Positions 1 through 8,552 of a stretch of DNA of 37,574 bases are shown here, piece after piece. The DNA lies in assembly GCF_000312025.1 (NCBI RefSeq), contig NZ_HE978593.1, positions 610,327 through 647,900 on the forward strand, read 5' to 3'. This DNA is from Peptoniphilus timonensis JC401. GTDB lineage: Bacteria; Bacillota; Clostridia; Tissierellales; Peptoniphilaceae. The notes beneath the pieces are model-generated. The model was not told the origin of the DNA. It saw only the letters and a program-made list of their open reading frames with translations, and did not search any database. Both the position numbers and the translations under genes were made by a program. Every line of letters starts with the position of its first letter. Positions within the stretch are counted from its first letter, which is position 1.

Positions 1-1
1 T

Positions 2-790
2 TTTAGATGTGGATTTTTAGGTCTTTTGCACATGGAAATTATTCAAGAAAGACTTGAAAGAGAATTTAATTTAAATATTGTCACTACTGCCCCATCTGTT
101 ATTTATAATGTCATGAAAAAAGATGGAGAAATGATTTCAATTCAAAATCCATCAAATCTTCCTGACCCAACAGAAATTGAATTTATGGAAGAACCTATTG
201 TAAAGGCAGAAATAATGACACCAACAGATTATGTAGGTCAAGTTATGGAACTTTGTCAAAATAGACGTGGTGTATTTAAAGATATGCAATATCTTGAGGA
301 AACAAGAGCTCTTATAACTTATCACATGCCACTTAACGAAGTTATTTATGACTTTTTCGATGCTTTAAAATCAAAAACTCGTGGCTATGCTTCCTATGAC
401 TATGAACTAATTGGATATGAAATTTCTGATCTTGTTAAATTAGATATTTTAATAAATGAAGAGCTTGTTGACGCTTTTTCACTTATTGTCCACGAATCTA
501 ATGCCTACACTCGAGCTAGAAAAGTTTGTGAAAAATTAAAAGATGTAATACCTAGACATCAATTTGCAGTTCCAATTCAAGCAGCAATTGGAAATAAAAT
601 AATTGCCAGAGAAACTATTCGTGCCCTTAGAAAAGACGTACTTGCAAAATGTTATGGTGGAGATATTTCAAGAAAGAGAAAACTTCTTGAAAAGCAAAAG
701 GAAGGAAAGAAGAGAATGCGTACTGTGGGTAGTGTAGAAATTCCACAAGATGCTTTCTTATCTGTATTAAAATACGATGAAGACAAATAA
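2..790 (+). CDS. lepA: Elongation factor 4 (LepA), C-terminal part, cut by window edge
   Basis: LepA is a ribosome-bound translational GTPase that back-translocates or remodels stalled elongation complexes in the cytosol. The frame is open to the left edge: the codons before the first ATG read [13 protein letters not shown], a conserved LepA stretch, so the real start lies outside the window. What remains (about 262 residues) covers the domain III-V region and the LepA-specific C-terminal domain, ending in the basic stretch with [20 protein letters not shown] that is diagnostic of the family. The GTPase domain is not in the window. The stop overlaps the start of hemW by 14 bases, so the two are co-transcribed. 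Family assignment is firm. Confidence 0.97.
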   Translation, partial: FRCGFLGLLHMEIIQERLEREFNLNIVTTAPSVIYNVMKKDGEMISIQNPSNLPDPTEIEFMEEPIVKAEIMTPTDYVGQVMELCQNRRGVFKDMQYLEETRALITYHMPLNEVIYDFFDALKSKTRGYASYDYELIGYEISDLVKLDILINEELVDAFSLIVHESNAYTRARKVCEKLKDVIPRHQFAVPIQAAIGNKIIARETIRALRKDVLAKCYGGDISRKRKLLEKQKEGKKRMRTVGSVEIPQDAFLSVLKYDEDK

Positions 791-1916
791 AATTTCAGTT
801 TATATCCATATACCTTTTTGTGAGAGTAGATGTCACTATTGTGACTTCTGCTCTTCTCTTTTAAATGAAGAAAATGTAAAGAAGTATTTTGAATATTTAA
901 AAAAAGAAATAAATTTACAAGAAGAATTTTTAAAAGATAAAATAATTGATACAATTTTTATTGGTGGAGGAACTCCTTCGTCTGTTGATTCAAAGTATAT
1001 AAAAGAAATAATGGAAAAATTATCCAATTTTCAATTTTCTAAAAATATAGAAATAACAATAGAATCAAATCCAAATTCACTTACAAGAGAAAAAGCAGAA
1101 GCTTATTCTTCTTCTGGCATAAATAGGATATCCATTGGTGCCCAATCTTTTAATGATGATATTTTAAAAAGAATTGGAAGGATTCACAAAAAAGACGACA
1201 TTTATAGAGCTATAGAAAACGCAAGATCAGCAGGCTTTTATAATATTAATTTAGATTTAATGCTCGCCCTGCCCGATCAAAAATTTTCTGACATCAAAAA
1301 ATCTCTTGAAGAAATAAAAAAACTTGACCTTCCCCACCTTTCTTATTATTCACTTATTTTAGAAGAAAACACAAAACTATTTCTGGAACATGAAAAATCT
1401 CCTCTTAGCTTCCCTACAGAAGATGAGGACCGCAAAATGTATCACTATGTAGTTTCTGAACTTAAAAAAAATGGATTAAAGCAATATGAAATTTCTAATT
1501 TTGCAAAAAAAGGCTTTGAGTGTCGCCACAATATGACCTATTGGAAATTAAGAGATTATATTTCTTTTGGCTTATCAGCATCATCAAACATTGATAATAA
1601 AAGATATACAAATTATTATTCTTTTAAGGATTATTACAAGGCTCTTGATAGAGGAGAAAATCCCATAGCCTTTTCTGAAAATCTTACAAAAACTGATAGG
1701 ATGAATGAATTTATAATGATGGGACTAAGACTTAATTCTGGTGTAGACCTAATAGAATTCGAAGAAAAATTTGAAGAAAACTTTTTAAAAACTTACGAAA
1801 GAGAAATAGAAAAAAATATTAACTCAAAATTAATTTTATTAGATGGCAACAAGATTAGACTTACTGATATAGGACGCGACCTTTCAAATCAAGTGGAACT
1901 AGACTTCTTTAGATAA
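777..1916 (+). CDS. hemW: HemW, radical SAM heme chaperone (HemN-like)
   Basis: This protein of 379 residues belongs to the HemN/HemW radical SAM family. The 4Fe-4S/SAM motif CESRCHYC is at residues 15-22 (Cys15, Cys19, Cys22), followed by the GGGTPS motif near residue 64. Members of this length lying next to lepA are HemW, which handles heme insertion, rather than true coproporphyrinogen dehydrogenase HemN. HemN is longer and has an extra N-terminal cysteine. Many databases still label such proteins oxygen-independent coproporphyrinogen III oxidase. The start overlaps the end of lepA, so it depends on translational coupling; no strong ribosome-binding site is visible. A rho-independent terminator follows directly. 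Confidence 0.93.
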   Translation: MKTNKISVYIHIPFCESRCHYCDFCSSLLNEENVKKYFEYLKKEINLQEEFLKDKIIDTIFIGGGTPSSVDSKYIKEIMEKLSNFQFSKNIEITIESNPNSLTREKAEAYSSSGINRISIGAQSFNDDILKRIGRIHKKDDIYRAIENARSAGFYNINLDLMLALPDQKFSDIKKSLEEIKKLDLPHLSYYSLILEENTKLFLEHEKSPLSFPTEDEDRKMYHYVVSELKKNGLKQYEISNFAKKGFECRHNMTYWKLRDYISFGLSASSNIDNKRYTNYYSFKDYYKALDRGENPIAFSENLTKTDRMNEFIMMGLRLNSGVDLIEFEEKFEENFLKTYEREIEKNINSKLILLDGNKIRLTDIGRDLSNQVELDFFR

Positions 1917-1936
1917 ATTAAAAATTTTAAAAAAAT

Positions 1937-1974
1937 AAGAGGTAGAAAATTATCTACCTCTTTCTCTTTTTATT
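1937..1974 (+). terminator. Rho-independent terminator after hemW
   Basis: A ten-base-pair stem (AGAGGTAGA against TCTACCTCT plus one A-T pair) with a six-base loop is followed by a T-rich tract (TTCTCTTTTTATT). It ends the lepA-hemW unit, which converges on rpsT. Confidence 0.85.
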
Positions 1975-2016
1975 ATAAAAAATAAAAAGAGAAACTTTCC
2001 CGGGAAAATTTCTCTT
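1975..2016 (-). terminator. Rho-independent terminator of rpsT
   Basis: On the minus strand AAGAGAAA pairs with TTTCTCTT. The inner TTTCCC/GGGAAA arms extend the hairpin, and a T-rich tract follows. The stem overlaps the rpsT stop codon. Together with the hemW terminator it forms a compact convergent pair. Confidence 0.8.
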
Positions 2017-2284
2017 AGCCAGCGATTTTGCTGTTTAGCTCCTTAGCTAGTCGACTTATTTTTCTAGAAGCTTGTTTTTTGTGAATAATATTTTTATTAG
2101 CAGCTTTCTTTAACTTTTTATCTGCAACGATAAGAAGTTCTTTTGCATCGTCAATTCTATCTTCTTCAATTGCGATTCTAACATTTTTAACTGCGTTTTT
2201 CATTTCAGTTCTAATTGGCTTGTTGTTTTCAGAATTTCTTTTAGCAACATCAATTCTTTTGATAGCTGATTTAATATTTGCCAT
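2015..2284 (-). CDS. rpsT: 30S ribosomal protein S20
   Basis: S20 is a small basic protein that binds 16S rRNA early in 30S assembly. The 89 residues begin MANIKSAIKRI and keep the S20 pattern of lysine/arginine-rich helices (KQASRKISRLAKELN near the C-terminus). The length is normal for the family. A strong ribosome-binding site (GGGGGTGAAAT) precedes the ATG. Its own promoter lies in the short gap after holA, so it can be transcribed apart from the comEC-holA unit that precedes it on the same strand. Confidence 0.97.
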   Translation of the reverse strand: MANIKSAIKRIDVAKRNSENNKPIRTEMKNAVKNVRIAIEEDRIDDAKELLIVADKKLKKAANKNIIHKKQASRKISRLAKELNSKIAG

Positions 2285-2314
2285 TATTTCACCCCCATAT
2301 TTAACACTTTTGCT

Positions 2315-2343
2315 ATTTTACCATGAAATTTAAATCATTGCAA
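2315..2343 (-). promoter_or_regulatory. Sigma-A type promoter for rpsT
   Basis: The minus strand reads TTGCAA, a 17-base spacer, then TAAAAT, about 30 bases upstream of the rpsT start codon. The -35 element is one arm of the inverted repeat at 2338-2366. Confidence 0.7.
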
Positions 2344-2366
2344 GATATTTTCACCAAGTCTTGCAA
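2338..2366. repeat. Inverted repeat TTGCAAGA/TCTTGCAA between holA and rpsT
   Basis: Perfect eight-base arms are separated by 13 bases, immediately downstream of the holA stop and overlapping the -35 box of rpsT. There is no good T-run on the minus strand. It may be a weak holA terminator or an operator over the rpsT promoter. Confidence 0.5.
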
Positions 2367-2369
2367 AAA

Positions 2370-3383
2370 CTAGAAGTCATTGCAGTATTTTATAATTAAA
2401 GTTTCCATAATAACTTTTTCATCAATAGAAGAAGTTTTGAAAAGTTCGTCAGCTTTTATAAGTTCATCATAAAAATCAATTAAAAATTCTTTAGTAAAAT
2501 TTCTTTCCTTCATTTTTATTTTTTTGTCAAATTCAAATTTTGATACTTCCATCTTGTTCATGATTTCAACTTGACTCATGTTTTTTTCTGATAAAATCTT
2601 ATAGAATAAGAAATTTTTTACCTGCCTAATTATCATAGTAAATATTTTAAGAGAAGCTTCTGATAATTTATAAAGATTGTGAAGTTCTATAATGGCAACT
2701 TCTGTGTTCCTATTCATCATAGCATCCAAAAACCTAAAAATATTTGTGTCTATATTTTCTGTTATAGAACTACTAATATCTTCTCTTGTAATTTTTTTGT
2801 CCTTGGCATGAGATGCAATTTTATCCATTTCTGTTTTAAGATCCAAAAGACTTACATCTTCGTTCTTAGAATTGTAGCCACTTTCTTCAATAAAAAGTGA
2901 AACTTCGCTAGGCTTTATATCTTTTCCCTTCCTTATAAAATAACCCTTAACAAAGTTATTTAAATCAGGCATACTTAACTTGGCAAAGTCCATATCCCTA
3001 TCTTTTTTATGAAACTCTTTATAAAACTTTGTAGTCTTTTTTAAATTTCCAGTGTCCCAAAAAATTAAAATTACAAAATCAGATAGATTATCTAAAAAAT
3101 CATAAAAAGAATCTTTTAAGTCATTTTCACTTAAAAAATCTACAAGGTCACGAACAAGGACAATTTTTTTATCATTCATCACTGGATAAGTCTCACAAGC
3201 AGAAATAATATCCTCTACTTTTGCTTCACTACCCTTAAATTTTGTGTAGTTAAAAGCCTCTGTTCCCTTTACATATTTATTTAATAAATATCCCACAGCA
3301 TTTTCTATTAAATATTTTTCTTTTCCGAAAAATAAATATGCCCCACTGTGATCTTTATCTCTGTAAATCTTTTTGTAATTCAT
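2370..3383 (-). CDS. holA: DNA polymerase III subunit delta (clamp loader)
   Basis: HolA is the wrench subunit of the clamp loader that opens the beta sliding clamp during replication. The 337-residue length is typical. The N-terminus (AYLFFGKEKYLIENAV) matches the family's entry strand. The central part carries the divergent AAA+ fold, and the C-terminal helical collar (IRQVKNFLFYKILSEK) is recognisable. Its start lies inside the 3' end of comEC (29-base overlap), with AGG seven bases ahead of the ATG. The comEC-holA-rpsT order is common in Firmicutes, which supports the assignment. Confidence 0.9.
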   Translation of the reverse strand: MNYKKIYRDKDHSGAYLFFGKEKYLIENAVGYLLNKYVKGTEAFNYTKFKGSEAKVEDIISACETYPVMNDKKIVLVRDLVDFLSENDLKDSFYDFLDNLSDFVILIFWDTGNLKKTTKFYKEFHKKDRDMDFAKLSMPDLNNFVKGYFIRKGKDIKPSEVSLFIEESGYNSKNEDVSLLDLKTEMDKIASHAKDKKITREDISSSITENIDTNIFRFLDAMMNRNTEVAIIELHNLYKLSEASLKIFTMIIRQVKNFLFYKILSEKNMSQVEIMNKMEVSKFEFDKKIKMKERNFTKEFLIDFYDELIKADELFKTSSIDEKVIMETLIIKYCNDF

Positions 3384-5634
3384 AGTTTTTCCTCGCTGTA
3401 AAATATAATAAACTTGTATTTAAAATAATTAAAATCATTTCAAGTTTATAATCTTTATCTCTATTATTTTTTTCAATTTTAAGTCTATCTTTTAAAATCT
3501 TAAAATCCACTTCCCCATCTCTTGAAGTGACATAGTATATGATATCATGATTTTCTAAATTATCTAAACTTTCTTTGTGTGGATGACCATAAGAATTATT
3601 ATAAGCTGCAGAAATTACAGCAAATTTAGGCTGAATATTTTCTAAAAATTCATCACTTGTAGAAGTTTTTGAACCGTGGTGAGCGACTTTTAATAAATCA
3701 ACTTTTGTCTTTATTTCTTTCTCAGTTTCAGCTGATATGTCCCCTGGGAAAAGTGCCTTAAATCCCTTGTGATTTAATAATAAAACCATGGATTTGTTGT
3801 TTTCATCTTCCCTATCTTTATTATCCAGAAGAACTTCTAAACTTGTGTCCTTAAAAAGTTTTAATTTATCTCCTTTTTCAAGCAAAACTAAATTTGAATA
3901 ATCCTTTATATTTTTCAAAATTTCCTTATTCTCAGGTAAGTGGTTTATAAATACATTCTTCACCTTGTAATTTCTTAAAACTTTTTCAAGATTTCCCGCA
4001 TGATCTTCATCAAAGTGAGATATAAAAATCCCATCTATATTTGAAACTCCCCGCCAGTTCAAACTAGGAAATAAATATTTTTCTGCAATATTATTTTTAT
4101 ATCTAGCTCCACCTGTGTCAATTAAATAATTTTTGCCAGCATAAGAAATAATAGCACCATCACCTTGATCAACGTAAAGCTGACTTATTTCAAAGGTATT
4201 TAAATCAATAAATATTCCAAATCCTAAAATAATAAAGGCAAAAAAAGAATATATTTCTATTATTTTTAAATTAAGTTTAATAATTTCATCAAACTTATGT
4301 CTATTAATTATTAAAATAAGAAGTAAGTAATATAGAAAAATATAGTCAAATTTAAAAGCTTTCAGTGATAAAAATATGCTACCCTTTGATATGATTAAAC
4401 TTTCAAGTCCATAACTAGCATTCATTAAAATATTTAAAATTTTTCCAATTATTCCTGAAAAAATTCCAAGACCCATAACAAAAGCAAAAGAGATAATAAT
4501 AGAATAGATTGGAACAATTATTAAGTTGGCAATAAAAACAAATAGTGAAAACCCTGAAAAATAATAATTAATCAGTGGAAAAACAGAAATCAAGACCGAT
4601 AAAGTAACTAAGAAAGACTTTGCTACAAATCCACTACTTGAAAATTTGCTAGAAAGACTTGGATAAACAAATACAAGCCCAAAAATAGCTCCATAGGATA
4701 AGAGTAGTGAAATAGAATAAATAGCCATAGGATTTATAAATAAAATTAAGCTAAGACTTAAAAAGAAAATATCTTTTATCTCTAAATCCCTTTGCAAGTA
4801 GATGTTTCCCTTGTATAAAAAGAAAAACAAAAAGGCACGAACTGCAGAAATCGAAAATCCTATTGCCATTATGTATAAAAATAAAATTACTGTCACACAA
4901 AAATCTGTAATTTTCTTATTCTTGATAGTATTTTTAAAGAAAAACTCTATAAGAAAGGCAATAACTCCAATATGAAGACCAGAAACAGCAAGCAAATGAC
5001 TTATGCCAAGACTATTAAATCTATCTCTTTCAGCTGAATCAACTAAAGATTTATCTCCTAATACTAGAGATTCCAAAAGTCCGGCATTCCTATCATTTAA
5101 ATTTTTATTAAAAAAATATTTTGCCCTATCTTTAAATATATTTGTAAATTTGTAAATACCACTAGCTTCAGAAAGCACTTTATAATTTTTGATTTTACCA
5201 ATTAGATAAATTCCTTGAGACTTATTATTTTTCTCGTAGTCAAAATTCCCCTTATTCATAGCAGGAAGAGCTGGATAAAAATTTCCACTTAATTTGTAGT
5301 AGCTTCCTCTATTTAGTTTTTCATAAACAAGAATTTTTGTCTTAAATTTTTTTGAATTTATCCTATCAGTTTTAATAATAGATTTGTTTTCATAAGCTGA
5401 CACAACTTTTCCACTTATATTCCCATCAAAGGGTTCTAAATCATAATCTCTAAAATTATAATTTAAAATTACAAGAAAAATAAGTAGGGGCAAATATAAA
5501 AATTTTGTCCTATTTTTCTTTGATAAAATGTATAAAATAATAGCTAATATAATAAGTCCATTTAAAAAATAAGACTTTATGTAAATTGAAAGTATAAGTC
5601 CAAAGATTATTCCAGCAAATAAATACATAGACAC
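3355..5634 (-). CDS. comEC: ComEC/Rec2 DNA-uptake channel protein
   Basis: ComEC is the polytopic membrane protein thought to form the channel for single-stranded DNA during transformation. The 759 residues contain the DUF4131-like N-terminal region with two membrane segments, then the Competence domain with many hydrophobic helices (including the motif HLLAVSGLHIG). A C-terminal metallo-beta-lactamase-like domain carries ISHFDEDHAGN, the HxxxDH metal motif, and a later HHGSKTS. The length is normal and all domains are present, so it should be functional. The other competence genes are not in this window. A ribosome-binding site (GAGGGGTG) precedes the ATG, and the upstream gene is divergent with a gap of only about 70 bases. 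Confidence 0.93.
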   Translation of the reverse strand: MSMYLFAGIIFGLILSIYIKSYFLNGLIILAIILYILSKKNRTKFLYLPLLIFLVILNYNFRDYDLEPFDGNISGKVVSAYENKSIIKTDRINSKKFKTKILVYEKLNRGSYYKLSGNFYPALPAMNKGNFDYEKNNKSQGIYLIGKIKNYKVLSEASGIYKFTNIFKDRAKYFFNKNLNDRNAGLLESLVLGDKSLVDSAERDRFNSLGISHLLAVSGLHIGVIAFLIEFFFKNTIKNKKITDFCVTVILFLYIMAIGFSISAVRAFLFFFLYKGNIYLQRDLEIKDIFFLSLSLILFINPMAIYSISLLLSYGAIFGLVFVYPSLSSKFSSSGFVAKSFLVTLSVLISVFPLINYYFSGFSLFVFIANLIIVPIYSIIISFAFVMGLGIFSGIIGKILNILMNASYGLESLIISKGSIFLSLKAFKFDYIFLYYLLLILIINRHKFDEIIKLNLKIIEIYSFFAFIILGFGIFIDLNTFEISQLYVDQGDGAIISYAGKNYLIDTGGARYKNNIAEKYLFPSLNWRGVSNIDGIFISHFDEDHAGNLEKVLRNYKVKNVFINHLPENKEILKNIKDYSNLVLLEKGDKLKLFKDTSLEVLLDNKDREDENNKSMVLLLNHKGFKALFPGDISAETEKEIKTKVDLLKVAHHGSKTSTSDEFLENIQPKFAVISAAYNNSYGHPHKESLDNLENHDIIYYVTSRDGEVDFKILKDRLKIEKNNRDKDYKLEMILIILNTSLLYFTARKNYELQKDLQR

Positions 5635-5642
5635 CCCTCTTT

Positions 5643-5671
5643 ATTATATATCTTTTTAAGGCGATGAACCA
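5643..5671 (-). promoter_or_regulatory. Putative comEC promoter in the comEC/AlaX-like divergent gap
   Basis: On the minus strand a perfect TATAAT is preceded at 17 bases by TGGTTC, a weak -35. On the other strand TATGAT near 5678 could serve the divergent AlaX-like gene, so the two promoters would overlap in this 70-base gap. Confidence 0.45.
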
Positions 5672-5703
5672 TGAAATATGATAATATATTAGAGGAGGTA
5701 ATT

Positions 5704-7313
5704 ATGAATTCAATTTACAAAAATCCTTACAAGAAAAAATATAAATTAGAAATAATTGACAAAATAAATCGAGACGGAATTACTTATGGAAAAGTTGAAG
5801 ATCAACCTTTCTTCCTTGGTAGCGAAAGAGTTGACAAGGATGAAATAAAAATAAATGGTGAAGATCCAATTTTTTTATCAGGAAATAAAAACTATTTTAA
5901 AATTGATGAAATTTCAAAAAGTATAGAAATAGAAATAGCTTGGAAAAATAGATTATTACTTATGCAAGAAAATCTTGGAAATGCTCTTGTTAGGCATTTC
6001 CTTTTAGCAAACACCAATATAGAAATCCTAAACTATAAGGTTCAAAGAAATTCTTCATATATAGATGTTTCTGCAAAAGATTTTAAATTTATGACTGCCA
6101 AAAATATTGAATCTCTAGCAAATTATGCAGTTTTTTCAAATCTAATTATAGAAAATTTTGAAGATCACATTTCCATCGAAAGACTTGCAGACATTCCCTA
6201 TGAAGGTCCTGCCTTGACAAGGACAGGAGAAATTGGCATGATTTTAATTTCTTCTGTTGAAAAGTTAAACTCAATGATTAGACTTACAATTACTTCTGGA
6301 GAAAATGCCTATAAGCTCGCTCGTAATTCTCTAAATACATTGGATAATATGAAGATGTATTTAAATAGTGATAGCATAGATTCTGTTTTTTCTGATCTTA
6401 AAAAATTAAGATCTAATCTAAACTCTTCAAGAAATTTAGGTAAATCCCATGAAGAAGTTAAAGTTTTAGAAAAAAGTATTAAAGAAGACAAAATTAATAA
6501 TTCAACTAAACTTTCAGAATCTTTTAATGATAAAAATTCCAATAAAAAATCTTCAGAAGAAAATAAAATTTCTTTAAATAATTTAGAAAAAGAGAATGTT
6601 CCTGAGAATAAAAATAAAGAGTTAAAAAAAGAAATTGAAGATAATAAATATGATTCTAAAATCTTTCACGAAAAATATAAACTTGAATCTTTTAAGAATC
6701 TAAATAAAAAAATAAAATACCCAAAAAGAAAAAAATAAATTCAAAGAATTATGCAAAAAAAGAAGAAAATTATGATTCTCAATATTTTCACAAAAAGTAC
6801 AAGCTTGAATCTTTTAAAGATTTAAATAAAATGATGGATTCCAAAAAAGAACAAGAAAAACTTGATGATGATAGATCTATGGGAAAAAATAAAAAAAATA
6901 CAAATTCTTTAGATAGCGATAAAACTCATAAAGAAGAGGAAAAATCTCCTATATTTTATCAAGTTGTAGAAAGTTTTAAGGCTTTTGCCACTGAAGTTTC
7001 AGGTTTAAATTATATCTATAAAGTTTTGGAAGATGTAAATTTAAATGAGCTTCGTGAAGTTTCAAATTATATCTTAAAAGATAGAGACTTTATACAAATT
7101 TACGGAATAAAAAATGGAAACAACTCTAAAATATTAATTCTTAGATCTCAAAATTTAAATTTCGACTTAAAGAAAATCTTTGTAAAATTAAAAGAACACT
7201 TCTCTTATTCTGGAACTGGCAATATGTACACATTAGATATAAACTGCCAAGAAAAAGATTTAAAGAGAATTATGGAATCTTTCTTAATTGAAATAAAAAG
7301 AGAAGCAAAATAA
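5704..7313 (+). CDS. Degenerate AlaX-like / DHHA1 protein without zinc ligands (one-base frameshift near 6730)
   Basis: The product is about 536 residues if one base is restored. The start is chosen at 5704 because GAGGAGGT lies just before it. The N-terminal half follows alanyl-tRNA editing proteins: LLMQENLGNALVRHF aligns with the usual LLMQQHTGQHxLSxxF, and a TGEIG motif follows. The zinc ligands are gone: HxxxH has become ENLGNA, and the Cys/His of the CGGTH region is replaced by YEGPALTR. The C-terminal part (from about 6950) resembles a DHHA1 tRNA-binding domain with a weakened glycine-rich motif (SGTGNMYT). A charged linker between them holds two copies of a segment with FHxKYKLESFKxLNK. 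The frame breaks at the A7 run 6729-6735; one more A rejoins both halves. It is probably a tRNA-binding or regulatory relative rather than an active deacylase. Confidence 0.75.
6643..6830 (+). repeat. Two-copy coding repeat in the AlaX-like linker
   Basis: Copies begin at about 6643 and 6765 and share TATGATTCT, then code FHEKYKLESFKNLNKK and FHKKYKLESFKDLNKM. The offset is 122 bases, one short of 41 codons. This independently suggests that one base is missing between the copies. Confidence 0.75.
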
Positions 7314-7335
7314 GCTTAAAATTTAATAAAAAAGA

Positions 7336-7464
7336 GAGACTCGATAAGGAGTCTCCCCACCATTTGACATACAGTCAAAAAATATCTGTTAGAGATTTAC
7401 TCCCCCAACAGATATTATAGAGTCAAAAAAAAGACTGATCCAGATTCATTCTGTTTCAGTCTTT
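7336..7464. other. Cluster of four hairpins, including two minus-strand terminators
   Basis: Stem-loops: GAGACTC/GAGTCTC (7336-7355), TTTGAC/GTCAAA (7363-7379), AATATCTGTT/AACAGATATT (7381-7416), AAAGACTGA/TCAGTCTTT (7430-7464). On the minus strand the last is followed by T8 and clearly terminates the 7470-7996 gene. The first is also followed by a T-rich tract on the minus strand, and the third by T6. On the plus strand the fourth is followed by ATTTTTTAAT and can end the AlaX-like gene. The middle hairpins have G-rich loops on the minus strand. A small RNA between the two terminators is possible but unproven. Confidence 0.6.
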
Positions 7465-7469
7465 ATTTT

Positions 7470-7996
7470 TTAATAATATTTTTCGTTAATATAGTGATCT
7501 ATAATAGATGTCTTCATACCTTCATCAAAAATATTTTCTTCTTGAAGGACTTTCAAAAGCCACTGAGCTTTTGAATGGAAAATAGCCTCTTTCTTATCTT
7601 CTAAAACTATTTCATATAGTTCATTTCTAAGTGTCTTTGATTGACACTTAATAAAATAGGCTTTAGTATTCCTAAAATCCTGAATTTTTAAAATACTAAG
7701 GACAGACTTGTCTTTAAGATGATAGTATTTATTTGTAAGATTCAAATAATAATTGTAGTATTTTGAATGTTTTTTTGTATTTCTTACATCCTTTGATAGG
7801 GCCCTGTAATATTTTGCCATAACATTATAGTATTGGTAATTATACATTCCCTTCTCATAGGAGTCTACTTTTATATAGGGTCTTGCATTTCTAAGAGCAA
7901 AATAATCAAAATTCTTTTGTAAAAATTCCCTTTTTGTCAGGTCTCCATTAGTATATTGCATAATTAGAAAGGACCTGTGTTCAAAAAAATCTTCAA
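7470..7996 (-). CDS. Conserved hypothetical protein, about 175 aa (one-base frameshift at 7983-7989)
   Basis: From the ATG at 7961 the frame gives 163 residues, but it stays open upstream with plausible coding sequence (EHRSFLI before the Met). Adding one T to the T7 run (minus strand, 7983-7989) joins it to a TTG start at 7996 with GGGAG ahead. The N-terminus then becomes MKIFFEHRSFLIMQYTNG. The protein is helical and rich in Tyr, Asn and Lys, with no membrane segment or signal. It resembles a Clostridia-wide family of unknown function; I recall DUF6648, which is unverified. It is the last gene of the minus-strand block and is followed by a strong terminator. Confidence 0.65.
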
Positions 7997-8032
7997 ATAC
8001 TCCCTTTTTTTCTTATACTCCACGAAGCACCA

Positions 8033-8116
8033 TTAAATCACACTAAGAACTATTGGGATTACCATTGCAATTACAAGTAATAAAGCAATAATTCTAACCA
8101 TTGTTTTTCTATCCAC
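8033..8116 (-). CDS. 27-residue single-pass membrane microprotein
   Basis: The translation is MDRKTMVRIIALLLVIAMVI followed by PIVLSVI. It starts at GTG with AAGGTG six bases ahead; this site overlaps the stop codon of the upstream P-loop gene, which suggests coupling. A short basic N-terminus followed by one hydrophobic helix is reminiscent of tiny Firmicute membrane proteins such as Prli42, the stressosome anchor. The resemblance is by pattern only. An internal ATG at 8101 would give 22 residues. The real coding evidence is the good ribosome-binding site, the operon position and the clean hydrophobic pattern. Confidence 0.55.
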   Translation of the reverse strand: MDRKTMVRIIALLLVIAMVIPIVLSVI

Positions 8117-8126
8117 TTATAACACC

Positions 8127-8552
8127 TTATTTACCAGTTACTTCAAGACAATTATCCTTTAAAGTTTCAGGCATGTCTTCTTTTAAATAGTCAACATTTA
8201 TAAAAATTTCTTTATTTTCTGCATCAGGAATTTTAGAAATTTTATTGTAAAGATGTTCTAAATCTTCTATGTTAAGATTAAGAACTTTATAAATTCCATC
8301 TACATATATTTTGTGTAAATCATAATCCATTGCAAGAAGTCCACAGATAAAACCGTAAAAACTTTCAATTGAATTTAGTCTGTATTCTGTTGCATTGATA
8401 AGTCTTACATTATAGTCTAAGCTAAAAATGTGATCATCATCAACTTCTACGAAAGCAATATTTCCATCGCCTTTTTTCATGTCTTCATTTGCGTTGTCAA
8501 TTAACCATCTTGTTTTTCCAGAGCCTTTGCTTCCTAAAATATACTTTATCAT
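8127..8552 (-). CDS. Small P-loop NTPase-like protein of unknown role
   Basis: The 141-residue cytosolic protein has a Walker A motif GSKGSGKT at residues 8-15, preceded by a short hydrophobic strand (MIKYIL). An acidic segment IAFVEVDDDH and a second strand region IYVDGIY could hold the Walker B aspartate. It is too short for a full AAA+ or ABC fold and I do not recognise a named family. The ATG overlaps the stop of the radical SAM gene by four bases and the microprotein follows, so all three are one operon. ATP or GTP binding is likely; the function is unknown. Confidence 0.8.
   Translation of the reverse strand: MIKYILGSKGSGKTRWLIDNANEDMKKGDGNIAFVEVDDDHIFSLDYNVRLINATEYRLNSIESFYGFICGLLAMDYDLHKIYVDGIYKVLNLNIEDLEHLYNKISKIPDAENKEIFINVDYLKEDMPETLKDNCLEVTGK

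Noticed and set aside
6729-6738. Confident claim of programmed -1 frameshifting
   Set aside because: The heptamer is suitable, but no clear downstream stem-loop was found and nine similar homopolymer breaks exist in the window.
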